Origin: Mesodorylaimus sp. YZB2_4
Lineage: Eukaryota; Nematoda; Enoplea; Dorylaimida; Dorylaimidae
NCBI GenBank assembly: GCA_030248295.1
Contig: JASANH010001721.1
Span: forward strand, 186,001-250,000
Length of the DNA: 64,000 nt
Reading direction: 5' to 3'
Part shown: positions 34,408 to 43,700 of the stretch, piece by piece
How the letters are laid out: each line of letters begins with the position of its first letter
Position numbering within the stretch: position 1 is the first letter of the stretch
Made by a program: the position numbers and the translations under genes
The notes under the pieces: model-generated
What the model was told of the DNA's origin: nothing
Seen by the model: only the letters and a program-made list of their open reading frames with translations
Database searches by the model: none

Positions 34408-36150
34408 ATGTGTGGTCGCACTGCCTGGTAGGAAATTACACAATAGGCCCATTTTTTGCTCGTTTCTCACTAATCTACTCTGTTTTTTGTATCAGCACAT
34501 TGGATCCGCAGCAGCTTTGCAAAGCGTGCAGGGCAAATAAGATTCGAGGGTACGAAGGCGAGGTCAAATGGCGTGAAGCTCCAGGAAAGAAGGATGCTTA
34601 CACACCGCGATACAATCTGGCTCCTAACGTGTACAAGTAAGTCTCGTTTTTTTTGCGCCTCCGTGAAATTCTTAGGAGTTGTCTTTAGACAAAAAAGAGG
34701 CCGTCAATTTTCTCTCCATTTTGCAGCTGATAGATAAGCTCTGCGACGTAGGCTTGTGATGGCTATTTGAAACCTCGATAACCCGGCGCTTTTGCCGTTT
34801 GGTCCCCACGTAAAGGCTGGTATAAGGCTGGCTGAAGCCTAATATCAGCCTAAGCCTGACTCATATGCCAGCCTAAACCTAAGCCTAAGTTTAATACCAG
34901 CCTAAGCTAACCTATGTTGAAGACCAAACAACAAAAGTGCCGATGACCCTGTGTTATAAAGATCCACGATCAGCCACAATTTTAGTCCGATTCTGGTCTC
35001 TGGTCATCACTTCGTCGGTGCCGGTGACAAGGAGACCGACACTGGAAGCACCGAAAGTTCGGAAAAGACCGACGAAGAGGACATCATAGCGGACGACTTG
35101 GTTATCCAACCAATGCGTTGGGGGTTGCTGCCAGCGTATCACAACGAGGCAACGAAATTCAGTTACAGTACTATCAATGCTCGAGCTGAAAATATTATGC
35201 AAAAGCAGACGTATCGGGTCCCTTTATCGAAAGGTCGCCGCTGCGTAGTTTTGGCTGATGGGTGAGGCACCATTTGTACTTGCGTAGCTTTTTTGGCGAC
35301 AATGACCATATGATGAATTGCAGGTTCTACGAGTGGAAACGTGGTCCGAAAGGCAAGCAGCCGTACTTTATTTACTTCCCGCAAGGAAAGCCAATCGCCT
35401 GGGATCATCCGGAAAACGAAAACGGTGGGAAAGTCTGGACGGGTCGACGCCTGCTAACTATGGCTGGAATATTTGAAATCAATCGCACGGTATGCGTCAT
35501 ACAAATTTTTTGCCCGCCTACATTTCAAATAGAACTTTTTAAGGGGGAGTATCCCTTGTTCACTTATTCTATTATCACTGTGGACGCTTCGGACAAACTG
35601 GCTTGGATGCACGATCGCATGCCTGCTTTACTGGACGGCAATGAAGCTGTGGGAAAGTGGTTGGATTCAGAAAACGTTCCGTTGGAAGAAGTAAGATTGT
35701 TTATCTGGATTGTGGCCGAATATTTTCATCTGGAGTATGGGCAGAGGGAAGCGAAAATTCCCCATCTCCTTTTGGATTGTTCGAACATGCACGACTTTCC
35801 ACATTTTTAGGCTTTAATGTTGCTGAAACCTATCGAGAACGTTGCTTATCATGCTGTCACGTCTGCGATGGGAAACGTGCGGAACCAAGGACCAGAATGC
35901 ATCGTACCGCTCCAAGAAAAGAAAGTGTAAGTTGCCTTCTCGCCGTACGGTCCCAGGTCCTAATCCTGCTATATAATTACATTTTATGTGCTTTAGAACT
36001 CCTGTGGCCGCTTCGAAGCAGACCAAAACGTTATTGCATTATTTTAAACCGCAACGTCAAGCTCAAAAAAACGATGGAACAAAATCGGAAGAGGGCAGCA
36101 GCGAAGAAAGTGAACAAGGTTCAGCTCCGAAAGCACCAAAGACCACGTAG
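34408..36150 (+). CDS. HMCES: HMCES, SRAP-domain abasic-site DNA-protein crosslinker
   Basis: It shields abasic sites in single-stranded DNA by a thiazolidine crosslink to Cys2. Exons 34408-34427, 34496-34636, 34986-35261, 35324-35489, 35544-35690, 35811-35926 and 35997-36150 give 339 residues. The protein opens MCGRTAC, with the catalytic Cys directly after Met, on a 20-base first coding exon. Other SRAP signatures are YNLAPN, MRWGLLPAYH, STINARAEN, RRCVVLADGFYEWK, FTYSIITVDAS, HDRMPALLDG and ENVAYHAVTSAMGNVRN, including the active-site Asn, Glu and His. An acidic insert (GAGDKETDTGSTESSEKTDEED) sits before IIADDLV. The tail holds TKTLLHYF, a PIP-box-like motif that would contact PCNA. The gene lies between two divergent LRR paralogues. 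Confidence 0.95.
34815..34920. repeat. degenerate GCCTAA telomere-like tract
   Basis: AGCCTAATATCAGCCTAAGCC, CAGCCTAAACCTAAGCCTAAG and CAGCCTAAGC form a loose array of the six-base unit seen also at 13510. It lies in HMCES intron 2. Confidence 0.6.
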
Positions 36151-37018
36151 AAGAAATCAGCGTCCCCTTTCCTCATTCGGGTTGTAGTATTGGTCTTTCT
36201 TTTCGTTCAGGTTCTGCACTAAAGGTGCTTTTCATATTTGTAGGAAGTAGGGATCGTTTCAGCTATGTCAAAGTTATTGTTTCGATCTAGGTGAGTTAAG
36301 CTCGGATAGGACGCCAGTAGTGCCTGTGTACTTACAAACTGTATACGTCAAGTATCCTGTAAATCTGCTGTCTCGGCCTTTTTAGGCTCGAATGATAGAG
36401 ATATAAATTCACGATGACACTATGACCTGTTTTATTTGGGAATATACACGCTCTCCACGTTGCCGCGAAGGCCGCGTGTACATTCCCAAAGAAAACAGAT
36501 GGTAATCATACTGCACACGGCCAGTCCAACTTACAGAATTGTAGCAGCGCGTGGATAACACAGAGTCATATTACTCGTATGACCATTCGGCCCAAACCAT
36601 AAAACGATTCCGCACCCTAATACGCACTAAATCGCTTTTTCTAAAATCAGTCGAGCACCCTAGACACCGGATCAGGTCGGGTTTGCACACAGCCGCTGCC
36701 ACACCCTGAGCCCCCGGAAAGTCCTTGACCCTGTCAGGGGCTCAGCGACTATTTTCTCACAGTCACCTTTACAGCCTAAGAATGCATAGAAACTCTCTCA
36801 GATATGGACCCTTCCTTATGCAGAAATCACTCAGAAAAATAGGTCTTTGTCACAGCTTATAATTTGTCTGACATTCTTGGAACTAAAACGTGGTAATGCA
36901 AGGCTCTATGCATGCATGCATGACACAAAGTCTGCAAATCCTGGAATGGAACAGATAAACAGATTCCTCGTCGCATGAAATACCAAGATGGACCCTCGTG
37001 GATACCATATGGGCATGA
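36151..37018. other. intergenic, 3' of HMCES
   Basis: No gene was seen. The first few hundred bases are probably HMCES 3' UTR. Confidence 0.4.
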
Positions 37019-37180
37019 AATCCCACGAAGGCCCACATGGGATCATATTATCCCACATGGTGCGCTTATGGGTCCGCATCCCACATGGTCGCCATGTGGG
37101 ATGGCACAGTGGCCACGTGGGCTGTCGTGCGTGCGTGCGACTCATGTGGGCATAATCCCACAAAATCCCACATGCTATAT
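37019..37180. repeat. dense CCCACATGG / CCATGTGGG motif array
   Basis: At least eight copies or near copies of CCCACATG, CCATGTGGG or CCACGTGGG occur in about 160 bases in both orientations. One pair forms a perfect 11-base hairpin, ATCCCACATGG-TCG-CCATGTGGGAT, at 37077-37101. Every motif contains a CANNTG core. Confidence 0.7.
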
Positions 37181-37389
37181 AACATGTTTCACACATTAGA
37201 AACGCATCAGACGTGAGGGCCATGATGGGATTTTCGATTTTGGGAATCTGGGTATGACAAGGTTCCTGTGACTGCTAATAGTAGTAACTTCCAAAATTGC
37301 TGTATTTTTGACTCGTTTGACCAGATCTTTCAAAAAAGTGCCCAACCAGATCCGGGGTCTACCATATAGGTGGCGTAGTGCGTCGATGC

Positions 37390-37760
37390 GATGCTATGAT
37401 TGGAGCACTTTGGAGGAATCTGGGGAGACATGCAATGCCTTCTGTTTTTATGAAAGTTTATGATTCGTGTATAAGATCAATTTTAGAATACGGTTCCGTG
37501 GCGGGATCCTGATTTAAAGGCTGACATTGATCAATGGGAACGTGCTAGTAGGTAGGCACTTGGGCTAGGTTCTTATCCTAATGCCTTTGGTAAAGTTGGT
37601 TGGTCCGCTTTTTGAGAGAATGAAACGCTTGAAACTGTCCCAGTTTATAAATTTTATAATGGTATTCATGACTTTGGAAAGGCCCGTTCAATTCACAAAT
37701 CTGATGTTCGTGCTCGAACATACGAAGCTCATGATCTGGTTGTTCTCAAGTAATTGACTG
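37390..37760 (+). mobile_element. decayed 3' end of a non-LTR (LINE) reverse transcriptase ORF
   Basis: Translation gives MKVYDSCIRSILEYGSVAG, then after a stop and frame change ADIDQWERASR, a stop, and ALGLGSYPNAFGKVGW. This is the order seen after the RT domain of CR1/RTE/Jockey-type LINEs (YxxxIxSILEYGSxxW ... E..Q.RA.R..LGL). In-frame stops and frameshifts show that it is dead. Ends and clade cannot be set by eye. Confidence 0.65.
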
Positions 37761-38612
37761 AGTGCAGAAAACAGTTCTCTCCTACGCAATGACTAAGGCT
37801 TGTTTGCGCCCAGCAGGCTCAGAGTTCTTTTGATATTCCCTGAGTGACCTTTTGGGCGTAGTCTAAGCGCTGATAAGTAAAGCAATGGCGCTTATCTGTT
37901 TTCCGACGCCTTCATCGTAAGTGGCAAGCTATACTGTATATGCCAGAGGGATCCCCGTCAGCTTTACGGAGCTAGAAAAGTATTCAGTAAAGCAGCACCA
38001 TAAAAATCCGAAGTCACGAAGTACAGGCTCAAATCAGTGGCACAGTCTCAATGTTGTCGACAATGGAGTACAGTAAGTCAAGCTAACCACAATTTGCAAA
38101 AAGGAAGTTAATCTGACAGAATAGAATTTAGACTTGAATTATCCGAGTCTTCAGTCGAACCGAGGGTGCCAATTTACTAGATGCACGAAGTACAGTGTAG
38201 TATACCTTGCCGAAGACTATCTGTAGCTGGCCCGTCAAAGAAATGTTGGTTCTACACAGTGTCTCTGGTAACCGCAACAGGACTGTGCTTTTCCAGAAGA
38301 CTGCATCGGTGACACGATCCCCGAAATCGACGTCAGCAATGGTCATCTATGGGCTCAGCTGCCAAATTTTACTGCTCACAGAAAGCCACAGTGACGTACT
38401 GTACCGCTGTGTGCATGGGAGTGGGCGTGGCTGATTGATCTTCTTAAGACGGGTTTCATTCGGGTGCTTGTGCACTCGTTCAGCCAAATCTTTATTTGCA
38501 GACTATTTGAAATAAGCCTTTGACTAAACGGCGAAAGTGGGTTTGCTTGATAAAAACTTGGGCGAAGACGCTCTTCGCATGTCGCATCTATGGCTATAAA
38601 CCCTCGTAACAT
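37761..38612. other. intergenic, upstream of LRR paralogue 2
   Basis: No coding signal. The right end should contain the promoter of the LRR gene at 38613. Confidence 0.4.
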
Positions 38613-40230
38613 ATGGCCATGAACTCATTTGCGTATTTTGCAGCGGCAACAATGGCTGTTTTCACTCTTGTGCTAACACTGTTCCTGGCTGGGTTTCGAC
38701 TAGCCTCACAGTCGCCATGCCCTTTCAACGAGAAATGTGAATGCGAGGAAGCCAGCCCACCCGTTGCTTACATGTTTGCGAACGTTACCTGCACTTCACC
38801 AACATTGCCCGACTTCGTCTCATCAACTCACAAGTACACGATTCAAGAGAGGTTTTTTATCAAGGACAATGTATCAGTCATCCCAGCAAATCATTTTGTG
38901 GCATTCCAGTCGATCGGAGAGCTCTACTTGGAGCAAGCCAAGAAATCTGACCCCGCCATGCTGCAGTGGGATCCGCTAGCCTTCACTGGTGTCACTGTTA
39001 CCCGGTTGACCATCACGGGGGTATCGGGACTGTTTCCATCCGGTCAACCTGCGCCTGCTTGGGCAGCACCGATTGGACGTGCGGGCTTACAAGACTTGTC
39101 CATTTTAGGCTGTCAGACACCTGTCTCCTTGTCCGACGTCAGTCTCTCGGACTTGGTGAACTTGACTTCATTCGAGGTCATACATAGCCCCGTGGTTGAC
39201 ATCACAAGTAAAAGCTCGATACGCCTCCATGATTTAACCCTGTTTAATGCCTCGTTATCAGAATTCTACCCGAGTTGCTAGCGGACATTTCGATGAGTGG
39301 AAACTCTTTGGCTGCCTCAGTCGAAGCGGGCGGTTTGGATAATCTGCCTGCTAGATTGTCTAAGCTAAATCTCGACAACTGTGCCCTCGATGCAGTGCCA
39401 AAACGGATTATTAGTAATAACGTCATCAGAGAATCCTTATCACTGTCGGCCAATCCGATTCAGGCAATTCGTAAGGATGATTTTTCCAACACTGATAGGC
39501 TACGTCAGTTAAAACTGTCAGGATGTCCTATTTCTAAAATCGAGAAGGGTGCATTGGATCCTCTGCACCGAGTAGAACTACTCGATCTATCGGGCACCTC
39601 CCTACCGTCTGTTGACTTATCACTATTTCAGTTTGTGGGGGTGACGAACCTCAGGGTGAACCTCGATTCGTCACCCTTTTTGAAAAGGGTCACTGCATCT
39701 GTTACTTTTACTGTAAGTGTTAGCTCCAATATGGGGCTAAAAATCTGTGTTACTGTATGTGTGCAGCAGGTCATATTTTTTAGTTTCGCCTTCATGATAC
39801 GACAGTGTCATTTAAGTCAACCGGACTCGAAACTATTGATCCTAGCATTGGCCAGCTTGTTGCTTCGACTGACTGGAATCTGCAAATCGATTTCTCATGC
39901 AATACAAAACTGAAATGCAAGAGTCTTGACTGGATGGCCAACTACGGTGATCAAATTAGAGACGGCAAACTTATTATCGAAGCTGCCACCTGCGCTGATC
40001 AAGGCGACGTGCCGCTGAAAAATTATTTGAGAAATCTCGATAACTCGACCACACAGCCGACCACACCGGCAGTGCCTACTTCTCGTCCATCATCCACCCA
40101 CCCCCAACTAAGTACCGTGACGCAAGGTGGTGGGAAGGTGTCGACTAATGCAGTGTGGGTGGCCAGATTTATAATGGCCCTTCATTTCCTCATGCAGCAG
40201 TACCATTCCACCCAGGTCGGCCCTCGTTGA
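38613..40230 (+). CDS. secreted LRR protein, paralogue 2, frame-broken (possible pseudogene)
   Basis: Two exons, 38613-39712 and 39784-40230, with GTAAGT and TTTTAG ends at the same place as in paralogue 1. A signal peptide (FTLVLTLFLAGFRLASQ) precedes the Cys cap CPFNEKCEC and LRRs. Near 39262 the frame changes: the first part ends at LFNASLSEF and hits TAG at once, while the frame starting LPELLADISMSGNSL continues. Against paralogue 1 about 33 residues are missing exactly there, so a deletion of roughly 100 bases broke the frame. The C-terminal cap and a Thr/Pro-rich stalk follow, ending in a weakly hydrophobic tail (VWVARFIMALHFLM) that could be a GPI or membrane anchor. A local sequence error is an alternative. 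Confidence 0.75.
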
Positions 40231-41963
40231 AATTCTATAGTGCCCGCAGGATTTACAGTACGCGCATAGGTGCTTGTTTGTACTTGCTGAACTCTTGGTC
40301 ACTATGTGTGGCGTATTGAGGCAGTGTGATTATCTGGGAAACACTAGTTCCATTTTATTCCTTGCCCGCATATGTTTGATCGAAAAGGACTGTGATAAAA
40401 AATATCTTTCCGTTGTGTGCCTGCTGCACTGTGCTTTTGTCAATGACAATATGCTGTGTGAATCTATGAGCAAGAATTCAGAGGGCCAGTGGCTCAGGAC
40501 TATAGCCAGTGGCTCAGGAGCATAGCATGGTACGTATCACATTTGCTATTTGCGCATTGCTAGAGACGGACAGCGTCGACAGAATGAGGTGCAAGGGAGT
40601 CAAAAGATATTACTTGCTTCATTAAAGACTACTAGTACCTCACACGCCACTCTGCTCTGCTGACACGATTAAGGAGCCAACACTAGCCATCATAAGGATC
40701 ATTTAGAGGAGCGAGTACCCCATGCCAAATTAATTGTTAGCAATCAGTAAGTCTTCTAGCGGTGGCGTCCCTGCGTGCAAGAACGTTATTTACTGAACCT
40801 CTTTTAGCACTGATAAGATGTGTCTCTAATTGGGGCCCTCTCTTATCAGGCGATTCGCACTTTGGTCAGCTGACTGCTTGGTAAATATTTCAGATGGATA
40901 TGATTGATATCTGACCTCACAGTCGGCGTGCCAACTTAACAATAAGCTGTATGAATGCCAGAATCCTACACTACATCGTAGACTACATACCGCAGCATAC
41001 GGGTATACAATATCTATACCCTGAGTCCACTCTTCCAGCATACGCAAACGCTGCTCTCACTGCTGTCAAATGTAATCCAAGCGGTGGAGGACACAAGTGA
41101 AGCCAGGGTTTCGTGGTGAGTCGTCACAGGACCGACTGATCGGAAATGATAGGTACAGTACATTCTGTATCTTCGATCACTCACTCCTCGAATAGAGCCC
41201 CAAGTTTTGGTGCGCCCCTCAAATAAGTCCCCTGGTCTTATGGTATGCATGAATGGTACGCGTCATTGTCAGGAAAACATCTGAAAGAGAGCAGTAGGTA
41301 CATTGGCTTCGAATGCCATCCCTAGGAGAACCCTATTCGGCGTGTTGCACTATCAGATAAGTTCTCGACCAAGCTTCTCCACCAGATAAATATTAAGGAG
41401 TGTAGTGAGGCACTTGACACCATGTGAGTGATGTCAACCCGCAACGAGCCATGCTGCTTCCGTATCTCGTCCTGGGTCAGCCATACATGGACGAGATACA
41501 GAAGCAGCCATTCACTACGACGCCCGACTCTCGACTGATTCCGAGAGGGCTACCAAAACAGGCACAGAAACACCAGGTTAGTCCAGGCCATCGAGAAGCA
41601 GTCCAGGTTAGTCAATTCCTGTACACTGCACCCTGACGGCACGATCGAAAATGAGTTTTTCTCACCATATAACAACGGCGATACTTTAAACGCCGCTCAT
41701 GATGATGATAGTGGAACCGTAGTAGCTAAAATAGAATAGCTCTGGCGAGGAGTATGCTCCTTCGGCAAATTTGAATTCGCTCGCCTGTTTTAGAGGTGTC
41801 TGCTAGGAAGCGGGAGAACATGAACTCGCGCCCGCTGATCGTTTCAGTAGAGTCACTCGATTTGTTTTGTGGTGTTTCAACTTATGGTTCAACTATTTTT
41901 TGGCCATCTTTTGTATTTTACCCGCGATCTGAATACACTTTTTCGAATTATCACATCAGCCAA
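40231..41963. other. intergenic, carries one strong hairpin and a duplicated segment
   Basis: No gene is supported. A 20-base inverted repeat lies at 41453-41508. The stretch 41491-41600 resembles 43437-43520 (GACGAGATAC/GAGAAGCAGCC, later AAACAGGCACAGAAACACCAGGTTAGT). Confidence 0.45.
41453..41508. repeat. 20-base inverted repeat (hairpin)
   Basis: GCTGCTTCCGTATCTCGTCC and GGACGAGATACAGAAGCAGC pair with one mismatch around a 16-base loop. Confidence 0.7.
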
Positions 41964-42714
41964 ATGGCGGCAATCAAACTTGGGTGCGGAATCATGACAC
42001 TGCGCATGGCCATATCGATTACTCTGATCACAAAGTTGGTCTGCGTATCTACTATCGTCATCCTGTTCTCGATCTTCAGTACCCATTTTATAACAAAACG
42101 TCCTGAAGTCAATCTTGTTTCACCAAACGCTAGCCATTTGGCTGGAACGACTGCTCGGGTTCACACAAGGAACGTCGCCAGATTGGTCGGTGATCTCGGA
42201 ACTGGGAAATTTTATCATCGGTTACGATAGCGATCATGGCGTTTTGGTCTTCGCTGGCTTCGTTGCTTATACAACCGTCGAAGTGGCAGCTTTATTATTT
42301 TCCATGGCGGCTATTTTCCTCGATCGTCCGAAATACCTGAAACCGGAAATGACTTTGAATTTGGCTCACGTGCATTTGCAACTGTCGACTGCCGTCGTCC
42401 TGACTTCGACGATCGCCTTATTCGGTCTCGAGTGGCTCGTTCAAATGATTAGAAATGGAAAACATATCGAAGGGAAAGAGTTGACTGTCGGGCAAGTGGA
42501 GGAAATCCGTCATCGGTTACCTTTCGTTTTTACGTTATTCCTTCTGGCCTTGGTTATGGGAGCGGGGGCCAACTTTTGGTTTTACGGCGTCTGTAAGACT
42601 TACTATCGATATCTGCGCACTAAAATAGCTGCGGAGGGCAACGGCGGGGATGTGGCCAACGTGGATCGTCTGGTGGTTGGCCCAGCATCTAGTCGGCAAA
42701 CGAATCGAGTCTGA
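41964..42714 (+). CDS. four-helix membrane protein, two exons, 231 aa
   Basis: Exons 41964-42078 and 42134-42714 join in phase across a 55-base intron (GTACCC...GCTAG). Reading straight through would need a frameshift, and the intron removes it. The start is MAAIKLGC. Helices are about 15-37 (AISITLITKLVCVSTIVILF), VLVFAGFVAYTTVEVAALLFSM, STAVVLTSTIALFGLEWLV and FVFTLFLLALVMGAGANFWFY. Both termini are probably cytoplasmic. The tail (YRYLRTKIAAEGNGG...) is polar. The topology is that of small tetraspans (claudin-, MARVEL- or tetraspanin-like), but no diagnostic motif such as CCG or W-GLW-C-C is seen. The family is unknown. Confidence 0.72.
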
Positions 42715-43204
42715 GAATAAAATCAAAGCGAGTTTCCATTGGTTGCCGAAACTGAAGGGTATGATACAAAATGCCAGTTGGAAGTACTCGTTTGCATTTT
42801 TCTTATATTCTGATCTGATGTTTCAGTCCTCGCTTCCGGTTGTCCTGTTAGTTTGAGTAAAGTGAGATGGATATACTTGTTTACTACTCTGCATATGAGC
42901 CTGGAATTGCTATCGCAGACCGTTCAGTCTCGAGTCGAAAGTATGCTCGCCGCGTGGTTTTTTTCATCGAAAACGGCGCCGACGTGGCGATGTTTATGGA
43001 CGCAGCGTGCAGAGTGGTCGGCTTACTCGAGCAGACTTACTTGTTATTGCAGTATTTGCAAACTGTACTGTACCCGATCACCATACATGTGCCTTACGTA
43101 CAGTGGTGAGTGTTCGAGGAGCGTCGGATGCTGCGCTAGAAGACTATGGACTATCCTCATGTTTGGCCGTGTTTGGCCTACTGCATACCTGGGCCCATAA
43201 TCCA

Positions 43205-43680
43205 TAATCATCTTCAACTCGTGCTGGGCGTGTCGTGCGCCCAGCTCATCCCCCTCGTAAATCTTGACCATGACCTCGTCCAGGACTCAGATGACTCGAG
43301 TTGGATCAGGGCTGGCACTTCGCCCAGACCAAGCATCAGTCTCCAGCCTAGGTGCTTGTCCTTGAGGTAGGATAAGAACGTTGCTGTGACTGCTGCCACT
43401 GTGATCTGGCCGCCCTGCCACGCGATAAGTGCCGACCCGGACGAGATAGAGACGCAGCCGTTCACTCTTGACTGATTCAAAGGCACTCACAAACAGGCAC
43501 AAAAACAGCAGGTTAGTATCAATGCAAATCGAGAACCAGAGTAGGTTAGTCAATACCTCAACACCACGAAGGTCATGGTCATGGCCAACTGGAACATGAG
43601 CAGAATGCGACCACGGATGTGCACAGGAGAGCATTCGGTGATGTTGGAGGCTTCTGAAAGCGGCCTTGGTGAATAGGGCG
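43205..43680 (-). pseudogene. sugar/inositol transporter fragment (SLC2 family), decayed
   Basis: Pieces in order on the minus strand are ECSPVHIRGRILLMFQLAM (43560-43680), FLSYLKDKHLGWRLMLGLGEVPALIQL (43296-43414) and VMVKIYEGDELGARHAQHELKMIMDYG (43205-43290). They match the E-x-S-P-x-H-I-R-G loop, helix 6 entry and central loop of SLC2 transporters, closest to proton-myo-inositol (SLC2A13/HMIT) types. A GT-AG intron can be drawn between the first two (43415-43556). The PESPRWL motif expected next is missing, with a frame change, and no other helices are found. It looks like a truncated copy. A second, shorter echo lies at 41491-41600. Confidence 0.55.
43437..43520 (+). repeat. segment duplicated from 41491-41600
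   Basis: GACGAGATAGAGACGCAGCCGTTCACTC...CTGATT...AAACAGGCACAAAAACAGCAGGTTAGT is shared with 41491-41600. Here it falls in the putative intron of the transporter fragment, so the 41.5-kb copy is probably another piece of the same degraded gene. Confidence 0.5.
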
Positions 43681-43700
43681 TCAGGGGTGTAACGACCAAG

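Noticed and set aside
42079-42133. Frameshift in the four-helix membrane protein
   Set aside because: A 55-base GT-AG intron with correct phase explains the frame change, in line with intron sizes of neighbouring genes.
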